A stretch of 64,000 nucleotides of DNA. Source: Bathymodiolus brooksi (taxonomy: Eukaryota > Mollusca > Bivalvia > Mytilida > Modiolidae). A program made the translations under genes and the position numbers. The notes under the pieces are model-generated. The model saw nothing but the letters and a program-made list of their open reading frames with translations. It was not told where the DNA came from and did not search any database. Location: positions 82,546,829-82,610,828 of the forward strand of contig OY804588.1 in assembly GCA_963680875.1 (NCBI GenBank), written 5' to 3'. Below, piece after piece: positions 1-13,900 of the stretch (its first letter is position 1; each line of letters opens with the position of its first letter).

Positions 1-57
1 TGTTTTCACTCAATTGTGTATATATTTTGACATGCATGATATAAAATGAATGCGCTG

Positions 58-318
58 CACTGATTGTCTACAAATGATATCATGACTTAACTAACAAACT
101 CAAACAGTCACGACCGCTGCATTGATTGTCTAAGAAGGATATCATGACTTAACTAACAAACTGATTGTCTAAGAAGGATATCATGACTTAACTAACAAAC
201 TGATTGTCTAAGAAGGATATCATAACTTAACTAACAAACTGATTGTCTAAGAAGTATATCATGACTTTACTAACAAACTGATTGTCTTAGAAGGATATCA
301 TGACTTAACTAAGAAACT
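58..318. repeat. 39-bp tandem repeat, about 5 copies
   Basis: A unit of about 39 bp containing tctaagaaggatatcatgac recurs almost unchanged from about 119 to 318, with a first diverged copy near 58-100. No coding potential is seen. It lies upstream of the LRR receptor's first coding exon. Confidence 0.85.
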
Positions 319-357
319 CATATTACCATACGATCACGACCGCGACGGCCCCTGAAT

Positions 358-792
358 TCACAAAACACTACACATATAACTAAAGACTAAGCAATCTCAA
401 ACCCACTTAAAACCGGGGAACTTAAAACACTACACAGATAACTAAAGAGCAAGCAACCTCAACCCCACTTAAAACCGGGGAACTCAAAACACTACACAGA
501 TAACTAAAGACCAAGCAACCTCATCCCCACTTAAAACCGGGGAACTCAATACACTACACAGATAACTAAAGACCAAGCAATCTCAACCCCACTTAAAACC
601 GGGGAACTCAAAACACTACACAGATAACTAAAGACCAAGCAACCTCATCCCCACTTAAAACCGGGGAACTCAAAACACTACACAGATAACAAAAGACCAA
701 GCAACCCCAACCCCACTTAAAACCGGGGAACACAATACACTACACAGATAACTAAAGACCAAGTAACCCCAGCCCCACTTAAAACCGGTGAG
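358..792. repeat. 62-bp tandem repeat, 7 copies
   Basis: Seven copies of a 62-bp unit built around cagataactaaagaccaag and ccccacttaaaaccgggg. The block runs straight into a dispersed element edge (about 800-900) that resembles a retroelement flank seen again, diverged, near 50430-50700, 52200-52400 and 56220-56350. Confidence 0.88.
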
Positions 793-1020
793 CTCAAAAA
801 CCTAAAAACTAAAAATCGAAAAATACGAACCCCACTGGGAGTGACCCCAAGTGCTCCGGCAGGGAAATCAGTTCCTTCTCCACTAGTGTTACCCATCGGG
901 TTATTCTTGTTACAAACCCGGGGATATGCTATAAATAAAGAAAGGACCGGATTGTGATTTCGACAAACGGAACATATACGTGGTCATTTGTGACACAGAT
1001 ATTCTATAACGGTTAAACAT

Positions 1021-1195
1021 GTCATGGTGGAGTCTATAATACTTTACAAGTGGTTACTTCGACTGAATCACTAGGAACCATTGGTTCAGTAGTCATGGTG
1101 GAGTCTATAATACTTTACAAGTGATTACCTCGACTGAACCACTAGGAACCATTGGTTCAGTAGTCATGGTGGAGTCTATAATACTTTACAAGTAG
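1021..1195. repeat. 71-bp tandem repeat, 2.5 copies
   Basis: The motif gtcatggtggagtctataat starts at 1021, 1092 and 1163, so the period is 71 bp. It appears to be an internal amplification of the retroelement fragment that continues to 1725. Confidence 0.85.
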
Positions 1196-1229
1196 CTTCC
1201 TTGGTAGTAGCAACAGTCTACAAAACAAT

Positions 1230-1725
1230 CATGATAGGAACAACAAGCGCTTTAATATCGGAACAACTGAGTGGCATACGCAAAATTTAAATCACCTCTT
1301 TTGTCGGACAGCTTCGTTCTAAACTGGCTCTCACTGTCAATCTCGAGGTGTGAGTCAATGTATGAAGCATACCGAGCTGTATCTGTGGTAATAGGAAAGA
1401 TGCGATCAACAAACGCAGCAAGCTGTTTTAGTGAAAGGACATCATCTATATTGCGTACTGTGAAATTAGAGAACCGAAATAGCTTCTTTTTGTTTCTCTT
1501 CAGAAAACCCTGTATAAAGTCTGCCTTGTACTAATAAATGAACAGTCGGCGAGACGAAACAGTTCATACCCATAGTAATGCCTACTATCTGTTGAAAAGC
1601 ACGTCCCACCAACATAGCAAACATATTGTCAATCAAAATCTCGGACTTTTGGATGATTCAGTTTCAGGAAACGTTTCGGTAGAATCAGAGTGCTTTCATA
1701 GCATATAGCAATGACTGCTAATTAA
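1230..1725 (-). pseudogene. Degenerate Penelope-like reverse transcriptase fragment
   Basis: Read on the - strand, 1607-1559 gives a motif of the form GRAFQQIVGITMGMNC, a variant of the [13 protein letters not shown] block of Penelope-like RTs. Further downstream, 1455-1441 gives RNIDD, matching the catalytic Y/F-I-D-D block, followed by residues like VLSLKQLAAFVDRIFP. Frames shift and stops occur between these blocks, so this is a dead fragment. The open frame on the + strand over 1271-1534 is its antisense shadow. The RT family call rests on recognised motifs; the element's ends are uncertain. Confidence 0.7.
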
Positions 1726-1747
1726 AAAAATATTTCTATTTTTGTAG

Positions 1748-1931
1748 ACTGACGACGAAAAATGCAGTTTATTATATCAGCAACATTTGCTGTGATTTCA
1801 CTTGTTGGTGTGGCTTCACCATGTCCTAGTGTCTGTAATTGTAATGACACTCAACAAGGATTTACTGTTGATTGCAGCAATCAGAGTCTAAGTAGTATTC
1901 CAACAGATATACCGACTAATACTATTGTTTT
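1748..1931 (+). CDS. Receptor exon 1: signal peptide and LRRNT cap (coding 1762-1931)
   Basis: A polypyrimidine-rich acceptor ends in AG at 1746-1747, so this is probably not the first transcribed exon; 14 bases of 5' UTR precede the ATG at 1762, which has an A at -3. Residues 1-19 ([19 protein letters not shown]) form a signal peptide. Next comes a cysteine cap of LRRNT type: C-P-S-V-C-N-C, then a Cys ten residues on, ending with [13 protein letters not shown], the usual lead-in to the first LRR. The donor gtaagt begins at 1932 after two bases of a Leu codon (phase 2). Upstream UTR exons and a promoter were not identified and may lie outside the window. Confidence 0.85.
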
Positions 1932-4900
1932 GTAAGTCTATTATCTGATTATATATGTTATTTATAATATATAATTTCTCTTCCCTAAAACTACGATATA
2001 TTAACTTCAGTTATTTCAGTAACGTATAGATTGTCTGTCGGGGGAAACCAATGTCAACAAAATATCTGATGTCTGTCTGTATTATGTAGATAACTTTGTA
2101 GTCAGAACTTTGTTACCACGAAAGGAACAAAACTGTACTAATTGATTTTTAACTATTATCATTCTAAAGTTTGATGAAAGCAAAGATATAACATGGTTTG
2201 AAATATTATTTGTTTAGCTATAACAAATATGAAATGGTTGGTAAAGTTAACTAAATTTAAAACGTGCTTGGCATGTAATCAAGCACAAACACGTTGCACT
2301 ATTATTCGCTTAAGAATATATGAGGAATGCATTCCTCTTGCACAATTGAAGTAAATGAAGTTAATTATATCAAAAAGATTCCCCTTATCAAATATGAATA
2401 CTATGTTTCATTTTCATTGAACGCGAAGCTATGTACACCATTGTCTGTACGCACACAACTAGAGCCGAATATCTATGCTACGTGGCTCAAATGAACAAAT
2501 TTGTCAGTCACCTCTTGGTTCTATCATTGGCTTAAGCATATTTTAATTTAGCTTACCCTGGTCAGTTCATTATGCTGGTCGGTAAAGGTAAGCATGCTCT
2601 TCTTGGAAGAGCTGGGCATTTGCCGGATCCGTATTACTCATCTTTTTGGTTTTCTGTGATATGTTGCGTTTTTGTGTTTTGTTTGTCTTTGCTCTGTGTC
2701 CTGGTTACCTAATGTTATCAATGATATAGGATTGTCTTTGCCCTGTGTCCTGGTTACCTAATGTTGTCAATGATTTTGGATTGTCTTTGCCCTGTGTCCT
2801 GGTTACCTAATGTTGTCAATGACTTTGGATTGTCTTTGCCCTCTGTCCTGGTTACATAATGTTGTCAATGACTTTGGATTGTCTTTGCCCTGTGTCCTGG
2901 TTATCTAATGTGTTCAATGACTTTGGATTGTCTTTGCCCTGTGTCCTGGTTACCTAATGTTATCAATGACTTTGGATTGTCTTTGCCCTGTGTCCTGGTT
3001 ACCTAATGTTGTCAATGACTTTGGATTGTCTTTGCCCTGTGTCCTGGTTATCTAATGTTTTCAATGACTTTGGATTGTCTTTGCCCTGTGTCCTGGTTAC
3101 CTAATGTTGTCAATGACTTTGGATTGTCTTTGCCCTGTGTCCTGGTTACCTAATGTTGTCAATGACTTTGGATTGTCTTTGCCCTGTGTCATGATTACCT
3201 AATGTTGTCAATAACTTTGGATTGTCTTTGCCCTGTGTCCTGGTTACCTAATGTTGTCAATGACTTTGGATTGTCTTTGCCCGGTGTCCTGGTTACCTAA
3301 TGTTATCAATGACTTGGGATTGTCTTTGCCCTGTGACCTGGTTACCTAATGTTGTCAATGATTTTGGATTGTCTTTGCCCTGTGTCCTGGTTACCTAATG
3401 TTGTCAATGACTTTGGATTGTCTTTGCCCTGTGTCCTGGTTACCTAATGTTGTCAATGACTTTGGATTGTCTTTGCCCTGTGTCATGTATACCTAATGTT
3501 GTCCATAACTTTGGATTGTCTTTGCCCTGTGTCCTGGTTACCTAATGTTGTCAATGACTTTGGATTGTCTTTGCCCTGTGTCCTGGTTACCTAATGTTAT
3601 CAATGACTTTGGATTGTCTTTGCCCTGTGACCTGGTTACCTTTTGTTGTCAATGACTTTGGATTGTCTTTGCCCTGTGTCCTGGTTACCTAATGTTGTCA
3701 ATGACTTTGGATTGTCTTTGCCCTGTGTCCTGGTTACCTAATGTTGTCAATGACTTTGGATTGTCTTTGCCCTGTGTCCTGGTTACCTAATGTTGTCAAT
3801 GACTTTGGATTGTCTTTGCCCTGTGTCTTGGTTACCTAATAATGTCAATGACTTTGGATTCACTTTGTCCTGTGTCCTGGTTAACAAACGTTGTCAATGA
3901 CTTTGGATTGTCTTTGCCCTGTGTCCTGGTTACCTAATGTTGTCAATGACTTTGGATTGTCTTTGCCCTGTGTCCTGGTTACCTTTTGTTGTCAATGACT
4001 TTGGATTGTCTTTGCCCTGTTTCCTGGTTACCTAGTGGTGTCAATGACTTTGGATTGTCTTTGCCCTGTGTCCTGGTTAACTAATGTTGTCAATGACTTT
4101 GGATTGTCTTTGCCCTGTGTCCTGGTTACCTAATGTTGTCAATGACTTTGGATTGTCTTTGCCCTGTGTCCTGGTTACCTAATGTTGTCAATGACTTTGG
4201 ATTGTCTTTGCCCTGTGTCCTGGTTACCTAATGTTGTCAATGACTTTGGATTGTCTTTGCCCTGTGTCCTGGTTACCTAATGTTGTCAATGACTTTGGAT
4301 TGTCTTTGCCCTGTGTCATGATTACCTAAAGTTGTCAATAACTTTGGATTGTCTTTGCCCTGTGTCCTGGTTACCTAATATTGTCAATGACTTTGGATTG
4401 TCTTTGCCCTGTGTCCTGGTTACCTAATGTTATCAATGACTTTGGATTGTCTTTGCCCTGTGACCTGGTTACCTAATGTTGTCAATGATTTTGGATTGTC
4501 TTTGCCCTGTGTCCTGGCTACCTAATGTTGTCAATGACTTTGGATTGTCTTTGCCCTGTGTCCTGGTTACCTAATGTTGTCAATGACTTTGGATTGTCTT
4601 TGCCCTGTGTCCTGGTTACCTAATGTTGTCAATGACTTTGGATTGTCTTTGCCCTGTGTCCTGGTTACCTAATGTTGTCAATGACTTTGGATTTTCTTTG
4701 CCCTGTGTCCTGGTTAACAAACGTTGTCAATGACTTTGGATTGTCTTTGCCCTGTGTCCTGGTTACCTAATGTTGTCAATGACTTTGGATTCTCTTTGTC
4801 CTGTGTCCTGGTTAACAAACGTTGTCAATGACTTTGGATTGTCTTTGCCATGTGTCCTGGTTACCTAATGTTGTCAATGACTTTGGATTGTCTTTGCCCG

Positions 4901-7900
4901 TGTCCTGGTTACCTATTGTTGTCAATGACTTTGGATTGTCTTTGCCCTGTGGCCTGGTTACCTAATGGTGTCAATGACTTTGGATTGTCTTTGCCCTGTG
5001 TCCTGGTTAACTAATGTTGTCAATGACTTTGGATTGTCTTTGCCCTGTGTCCTGGTTACCTAATGTTGTCAATGACTTTGGATTGTCTTTGCCCTGTGTC
5101 CTGGTTACCTAATGTTGTCAATGACTTTGGATTGTCTTTGCCCTGTGTCCTGGTTACCTAATTTTGTCAATGACTTTGGATTGTCTTTGCCCTGTGTCCT
5201 GGTGACCTAATGTTGTCAATGACTCTGGATTGTCTTTGCCCTGTGTCATGATTACCTAATGTTGTCAATAACTTTGGATTGTCTTTGCCCTGTGTCCTGG
5301 TTACCTAATGTTGTCAATGACTTTGGATTGTCTTTGCCCTGTGTCCTGGTTACCTAATGTTATCAATGACTTTGGATTGTCTTTGCCCTGTGACCTGGTT
5401 ACCTAATGTTGTCAGTGATTTTGGATTGTCTTTGCCCTGTGTCCTGGTTACCTAATGTTGTCAATGACTTTGGATTGTCTTTGCCCTGTGTTCTGGTTAC
5501 CTAATGTTGTCAATGACTTTGGATTGTCTTTGCCCTGTGTCCTGGTTACCTAATGTTGTCAATGACTTTGGATTGTCTTTGCCCTGTGTCCTGGTTACCT
5601 AATGTTGTCAATGACTTTGGATTGTCTTTGCCCTGTGTCCTGGTTACCTTTTGTTGTCAATGACTTTGGATTGTCTTTGCCCTGTTTCCTGGTTACCTAA
5701 TGTTGTCAATGACTTTGGATTGTCTTTGCCCTGTGTCCTGGTTACCTAATGTTGTCAATGACTTTGGATTGTCTTTGCTCTGTGTCCTGGTTACCTAATG
5801 TTGTCAATGACTTTGGATTGTCTTTGTCCTGTGTCCTGGTTACCTAATGTTGTCAATGACTTTGGATTGTCTTTGCCCTGTGTCCTGGTTAACAAACGTT
5901 GTCAATGACTTTGGATTGTCTTTGCCCTGTGTCCTGGTTACCTAATGTTGTCAATGACTTTGGATTGTCTTTGCCCTGTGTCCTGGTTACCTTTTGTTGT
6001 CAATAACTTTGGATTGTCTTTGCCCTGTGTCCTGGTTACCTAATGTTGTCAATGACTTTGGATTGTCTTTGCCCTGTGTCCTGGTTACCTAATGTTATCA
6101 ATGACTTTGGATTGTCTTTGCCCTGTGACCTGGTTACCTAATGTTGTCAATGATTTTGGATTGTCTTTGCCCTGTGTCCTGGCTACCTAATGTTGTCAAT
6201 GACTTTGGATTGTCTTTGCCCTGTGTCCTGTTTACCTAATGTTGTCAATGACTTTGGATTGTCTTTGCCCTGTGTCCTGGTTACCTAATGTTGTCAATGA
6301 CTTTGGATTGTCTTTGCCCTGTGTCATGATTACCTAAAGTTGTCAATAACTTTGGATTGTCTTTGCCCTGTGTCCTGGTTACCTAATGTTGTCAATGACT
6401 TTGGATTGTCTTTGCCCTGTGTCCTGGTTACCTAATGTTATCAATGACTTTGGATTGTCTTTGCCCTGTGACCTGGTTACCTAATGTTGTCAATGATTTT
6501 GGATTGACTTTGCCCTGTGTCCTGGTTACCTAATGTTGTCAATGACTTTGGATTGTCTTTGCCCTGTGTCCTGGTTACCTAATGTTGTCAATGACTGGAT
6601 TGTCTTTGCCCTGTGTCCTGGTTACCTAATGTTTTCAATGACTTTGGATTGTCTTTGCCCTGTGTCCTGGTTACCTAATGTTGTCAATGACTTTGGATTC
6701 TCTTTGTCCTGTGTCCTGGTTAACAAACGTTGTCAATGACTTTGGATTGTCTTTGCCATGTGTCCTGGTTACCTAATGTTGTCAATGACTTTGGATTGTC
6801 TTTGCCCTGTGTCCTGGTTACCTATTGTTGTCAATGACTTTGGATTGTCTTTGCCCTGTGGCCTGGTTACCTAATGGTGTCAATGACTTTGGATTGTCTT
6901 TGCCCTGTGTCCTGGTTAACTAATGTTGTCAATGACTTTGGATTGTCTTTGCCCTGTGTCCTGGTTACCTAATGTTGTCAATGACTTTGGATTGTCTTTG
7001 CCCTGTGTCCTGGTTACCTAATGTTGTCAATGACTTTGGATTGTCTTTGCCCTGTGTCCTGGTTACCTAATTTTGTCAATGACTTTGGATTGTCTTTGCC
7101 CTGTGTCCTGGTGACCTAATGTTGTCAATGACTCTGGATTGTCTTTGCCCTGTGTCATGATTACCTAATGTTGTCAATAACCTTGGATTGTCTTTGCCCT
7201 GTGTCCTGGTTACCTAATGTTGTCAATGACTTTGGATTGTCTTTGCCCTGTGTCCTGGTTACCTAATGTTATCAATGACTTTGGATTGTCTTTGCCCTGT
7301 GACCTGGTTACCTAATGTTGTCAGTGATTTTGGATTGTCTTTGCCCTGTGTCCTGGTTACCTAATGTTGTCAATGACTTTGGATTGTCTTTGCCCTGTGT
7401 TCTGGTTACCTAATGTTGTCAATGACTTTGGATTGTCTTTGCCCTGTGTCCTGGTTACCTAATGTTGTCAATGACTTTGGATTGTCTTTGCCCTGTGTCC
7501 TGGTTACCTAATGTTATCAATGACTTTGGATTGTCTTTGCCCTGTGACCTGGTTACCTAATGTTGTCAATGATTTTGGATTGTCTTTGCCCTGTGTCCTG
7601 GCTACCTAATGTTGTCAATGACTTTGGATTGTCTTTGCCCTGTGTCCTGTTTACCTAATGTTGTCAATGACTTTGGATTGTCTTTGCCCTGTGTCCTGGT
7701 TACCTAATGTTGTCAATGACTTTGGATTGTCTTTGCCCTGTGTCATGATTACCTAAAGTTGTCAATAACTTTGGATTGTCTTTGCCCTGTGTCCTGGTTA
7801 CCTAATGTTGTCAATGACTTTGGATTGTCTTTGCCCTGTGTCCTGGTTACCTAATGTTATCAATGACTTTGGATTGTCTTTGCCCTGTGACCTGGTTACC

Positions 7901-10900
7901 TAATGTTGTCAATGATTTTGGATTGACTTTGCCCTGTGTCCTGGTTACCTAATGTTGTCAATGACTTTGGATTGTCTTTGCCCTGTGTCCTGGTTACCTA
8001 ATGTTGTCAATGACTTTGGATTGTCTTTGCCCTGTGTCCTGGTTACCTAATGTTGTCAATGACTTTGGATTGTCTTTGCCCTGTGTCCTGGTTACCTAAT
8101 GTTGTCAATGACTTTGGATTTTCTTTGCCCTGTGTCCTGGTTAACAAACGTTGTCAATGACTTTGGATTGTCTTTGCCCTGTTTCCTGGTTACCTAATGT
8201 TGTCAATGACTTTGGACTCTCTTTGTCCTGTGTCCTGGTTAACAAACGTTGTCAATGACTTTGGATTGTCTTTGCCATGTGTCCTGGTTACCTAATGTTG
8301 TCAATGACTTTGGATTGTCTTTGCCCTGTGTCCTGGTTACCTATTGTTGTCAATGACTTTGGATTGTCTTTGCCCTGTGGCCTGGTTACCTAATGGTGTC
8401 AATGACTTTGGATTGTCTTTGCCCTGTGTCCTGGTTAACTAATGTTGTGAATGACTTTGGATTGTCTTTGCCCTGTGTCCTGGTTACCTAATGTTGTCAA
8501 TGACTTTGGATTGTCTTTGCCCTGTGTCCTGGTTACCTAATGTTGTCAATGACTTTGGATTGTCTTTGCCCTGTGTCCTGGTTACCTAATTTTGTCAATG
8601 ACTTTGGATTGTCTTTGCCCTGTGTCCTGGTGACCTAATGTTGTCAATGACTCTGGATTGTCTTTGCCCTGTGTCATGATTACCTAATGTTGTCAATAAC
8701 CTTGGATTGTCTTTGCCCTGTGTCCTGGTTACCTAATGTTGTCAATGACTTTGGATTGTCTTTGCCCTGTGTCCTGGTTACCTAATGTTATCAATGACTT
8801 TGGATTGTCTTTGCCCTGTGACCTGGTTACCTAATGTTGTCAGTGATTTTGGATTGTCTTTGCCCTGTGTCCTGGTTACCTAATGTTGTCAATGACTTTG
8901 GATTGTCTTTGCCCTGTGTTCTGGTTACCTAATGTTGTCAATGACTTTGGATTGTCTTTGCCCTGTGTCCTGGTTACCTAATGTTGTCAATGACTTTGGA
9001 TTGTCTTTGCCCTGTGTCCTGGTTACCTAATGTTGTCAATGACTTTGGATTTTCTTTGCCCTGTGTCCTGGTTAACAAACGTTGTCAATGACTTTGGATT
9101 GTCTTTGCCCTGTGTCCTGGTTACCTAATGTTGTCAATGACTTTGGATTGTCTTTGCCCTGTGTCCTGGTTACCTATTGTTGTCAATGACTTTGGATTGT
9201 CTTTGCCCTGTGTCCTGGTTACCTAATGTTGTCAATGACTTTGGATTGTCTTTGCCCTGTGTCCTGGTTACCTAATGTTGTCAATGACTTTGGATTGTCT
9301 TTGCCCTGTGTCCTGGTTACCTAATGTTGTCAATGACTTTGGATTGTCTTTGCCCTGTGTCCTGGCTACCTAATGTTGTCAATGACTTTGAATTATCTTT
9401 GCCCTGTGTCCTGGTTAACTAATGCTGTCAATGACTTTTTATTGTCTTTGATTGGTGTCCTGGTTACCTAATGTTATCAATGACTTTGGATTGTCTTTGT
9501 CCTGTGTCCTGGTTACCTAATGTTATCAATGACTTTGGATTGTCTTTGCCCTGTGTCCTGGTTACCTAATGTTATCAATGACTTTGGATTGTCTTTGCCC
9601 TGTGACCTGGTTACCTACTGTTGTCAATGACTTTGGATTGTCTTTGCCCTGTGTCCTGGCTACCTAATGTTGTCAATGACTTTGGATTGTCTTTGCCCTG
9701 TGTCCTGGTTACCTAATGTTGTCAATGACTTTGGATTGTCTTTGCCCTCTGTCCTGGTTACCTAATGTTGTCAATGACTTTGGATTGTCTTTGCCCTGTG
9801 TCCTGGTTACCTAATGTTGTCAATGACTTTGGATTGTCTTTGCCCTGTGTCCTGGTTACCTAATGTTGTCAATGACTTTGGATTGTCTTTGCCCTGTGTC
9901 CTGGTTACCTATTGTTGTCAATGACTTTGGATTGTCTTTGCCCTGTGTCCTGGTTACCTAATGTTGTCAATGACTTTGGATTGTCTTTGTCCTGTGTCCT
10001 GGTTACCTAATGTTGTCAATGACTTTGGATTGTCTTTGCCCTGTGTCCTGGTTACCTAATGTTGTCAATGACTTTGGATTGTCTTTGCCCTGTGTCCTGG
10101 TTACCTAATGTTTTCAATGACTGGATTTTCTTTGCCCTGTGTCCTGGTTACCTAATGTTGTCAATGACTTTGGATTGTCTTTGCCCTGTGTCCTGGTTAC
10201 CTAATGTTGTCAATGACTTTGAATTATCTTTGCCCTGTGTCCTGGTTAACTAATGTTGTCAATGACTTTTTATTGTCTTTGATCTGTGTCCTGGTTACCT
10301 AATGTTGTCAATGACTTTGGATTGTCTTTGCCCTGTGTCCTGGTTACCTAATGTTATCAATGACTTTGGATTGTCTTTGCCCTGTGTCCTGGTTACCTAA
10401 TGTTATCAATGACTTTGGATTGTCTGTCCTGTGTCCTGGTTACCTAATGTTGTCAATGACTTTGGATTGTCTTTGCCCTGTGTCCTCGTTACCTAATGTT
10501 TTCAGTGACTTTGGATTGTCTTTGCCCTGTGTCCTAGTTACCTAATGTTGTCAATGACTTTGGATTGTCTTTCCTCTTTGTCTTGGTTACCTAATGTTGT
10601 CAATGACTTTGGATTGTCTTTGCCCTGTGTCCTGGTTACCTAATGTTGTCAATGACTTTGGATTGTCTTTGCCCTGTGTCCTGGTTACCTAATGTTGTCA
10701 ATGACTTTGGATAGTATTTGCCCTGTGTCCTGGTTACCTAATGTTGTTAATGACTTTGGATAGTCTTTGCCCTGTGTCCTGGTTACCTATTGTTATCAAT
10801 GACTTTGGATTGTCTTTTCCCTGTGTCCTGGATGCCTAATGTTATCAATGACTTTGGGTTGTCTTTGCCCTGTGTCCTAGTTACCTAATGTTGTCAATGA

Positions 10901-13900
10901 CTTTGGATTGTTTTTGCCCTGTGTCCTGGTTACCTAATGTTGTAAATGACTTTGGATTGTCTTTGCCCTGTGTTCTGGATGCCTAATGTTATCAATGACT
11001 TTGGATTGTCTTTGCCCTGTGTCCTAGTTACCTAATGTTGTCAATGACTTTGGATTGTCCTTGCCCTGTGTCCTGGTTACCTAATGTTGTAAATGACTTT
11101 TGATTGTCTTTGTCCTGTGTCCTGGGTGCCTAATGTTATCAATGACTTTGGATTGTCCTTGCCCAGTGTCCTGGGTGCCTAATGTTGTCAATGACTTTGT
11201 ATTGTCTTTGCCCTGTTTCCTGGTAGCCTAATGTTATCAATGACTTTGGATTGTCTTTGCCCTGTGTCCTGGGTGCCTAATGTTATCAATGACTTTGGAT
11301 TATCTTTGCCCTGTGTCCTTGGTGCCTAATGTTATCAATGACTTTGGATTGTCTTTGCCCTGTGTCCTGGGTGCCTAATGTTATCAATGACTTTTGATTG
11401 TCCATTCTTGATTGTCTGTTCTGTTTTCTCTGACGTTTGTTTGAAGGGATATGAAATGGCATATCTACGACGTACTGGATGTTGTCATTTCTAACTTATT
11501 ATTTTGCACCGTAACGGGATTTCCGTAATGTTACAAAAAGATGAACATGTTTGTCATAATTAAAACTAAAAGATATGCACCGTAATTAAATTGGAAATCA
11601 AGTGCTAAACAGGGTATAAAATATCACATTCTCGGCTTCAAAATGATAAACCAATCAACTGACAACTCAACTCCATCCGTGGTGTAATGGTTAGCGTTCT
11701 CGCATTGAGTGCGGTAGATCGTGGGTGAGAGCCCCGATGGGGACAAACAAAAGACTATAAAATTGGCATTGTTGCGTCTCCGCTAAGCATATGCAGCATT
11801 AAGGAGAAAAAGCGAAGACTGGTTGGTTCTAGTGTAACTAGTTTGCTGTAACTTATTTGTTGTTTCTACATTCTCTTAGCTACTTTGCTGAGCTAGGTTA
11901 TTGTAATTACTTTGTTGTATCTACGTTGTTGTAACTACTTTGTTGTAGCTACGTTGTTGTAACTACTCTGTTGTAGCTACGTTGTTGCAACTACTGTGTT
12001 TTCACTACTCTATGTCGTAACTACGTTATTGTAAATACTTTGTTGTAGCTACTTTGTTGTAACTACTTTGTTTTAACTACATTGTTATAACTACGTTGTT
12101 GTAATTACTTTGTTGGAACTACTCTGCTGTATCTACTTTATTGTAACTACTCTGTTCTAACTACTCCGTTGTAGCTACTTTGCTGCAACATGTTGTAACT
12201 GCTTTGTTGTAACTACTTTGTTGTAATTACGTTGTTGTAAATACTTTGTTGTAACTACTCTATTGTAACTACTTTGTTGTAACTACTTTGTTGTAACTAC
12301 TATGTTGTAATTACGTTGTTATAACTAAGTTGTTGTAATTACTTTGTTGTAACTACTCGGCTGTGATTTCTTTGCTGTAACTACTTTGTTATAGCTACTC
12401 TGTTGTAACTACTCTGTTGTAACTGCTCTGTTGTAACTACTTTGCTGTAACTACTTCGCTGTAGCTACATTCTTGTGACTAATCAGTTGTTGTGACTACT
12501 CTGTTGTCGTAACTACGTTGTCGTAACTACTTTGCTGTAGGTGCTTTGTTGTAGCTACTTTGTTGTAGTTACTCTGTTGTAACTACTGTGTTGTAGCTGC
12601 TTTATTGTAACTATAATGTTGTAACTACTGTGTTGTATCTACTTTGTTGTAACTTCATTGATATAACTACGTCGGTGTAATTAATTTGCTGTAGTTACTC
12701 TGCTGTAGCTACTTTTTTGTAACTACTCTGTTGTAGCTACTCTGTTGTAACTATTTTGTTGTAACTAGTCGTTGTAGTTACATTGTTGTAACTCCGTTGT
12801 TATAACTACGTTGCTGTGAATACTTTGTTGTAGCTACTCTGCCTTAACTACTCTGTTGTAACTACTCTGTTGTAACTACTTTGTTGTAACTACTTTGCTA
12901 TAACTAGTTTGTTGTAATTACTTTGTTGTATCTACTCTGCTGTGATTACTTTGTTGTAACCTCTTTGCTGTAACTACTTCGCTGTAACTACGTTGTTGTA
13001 TCTAATCAGTTGTTGTAACTACTCTGTTGTAACTACTTTGTTGTAGGTGATTTGCTGTCACTACTTTGTTGTAGCTACTCTTTTGTAACTACGTTGTTGT
13101 AGCTGCTTTGTTGTGACTAAGTTGTTGTAACTATTTTGCTAAGGTTGCTACTTTGATGTCATTATGTTGTTGTAACAGTTGTTGTAACTATTCTGTTGTA
13201 GCTACTTTGTTGTAGCTACAATGTTGTAACTACGTTGTTGGAACTGCGTTGTTGTAACTACTTTGTTGTAATTACTTTGTCGTAGCTACTTTGTTGTATC
13301 TACTCTGTTATAGCTACTTTGTTGTAACTACTTTGTTGTAACTACTTTGTTGTAATCACTTTGTCGTAACTACTTTGTTGTAACTATGTTGTTTTAACTA
13401 CTATGTTGTACCTACGTTGTAGTAACTGCTTTATTTTAACTACGTTGTTGTAACTACGTTGTTGTAGCGATGTTGTTGTGACTACTTTGTCGTAACTATT
13501 TCGTTGTAACTAAGTTGTTGTAATTACATTGTTGTAACTACGTTGTTGTAAAAACACCGTTTTAACTACTTTGTTGTAACTACTCTGTTGTAACTACACT
13601 GCTGTAACTACGTTGTTGTAACTACGTTGTTGTAACTACTTTGTTGTAACTATTTTGTTGTAGCTACACTGTTGTAACTACGCTGTTGGAACTGAATTGT
13701 TGTAACTACGTTGTTGTAGCTACTCTGTTGTAACTACTTTGTCATAACTACTTTGTTGTAAATATGTAACAATAGTCATCACTACACTAATCCAGTCTAC
13801 ATTAAATCATACAGTCTACATTAAATGGTACAGTCTACATTAAATGATATAGTCTACACTAACTGATATATTCTGCAATAAATGATACAGTCTACATTAA

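Noticed and set aside
1271..1534. 87-codon + strand open frame
   Set aside because: It is antisense to the RT relic on the - strand; its translation resembles no domain.
6533..10545. Open frames repeating [18 protein letters not shown]
   Set aside because: These are read-through of a few 49-bp monomers where small deletions remove stops; no start context, no splice support, and most monomers break the frame.
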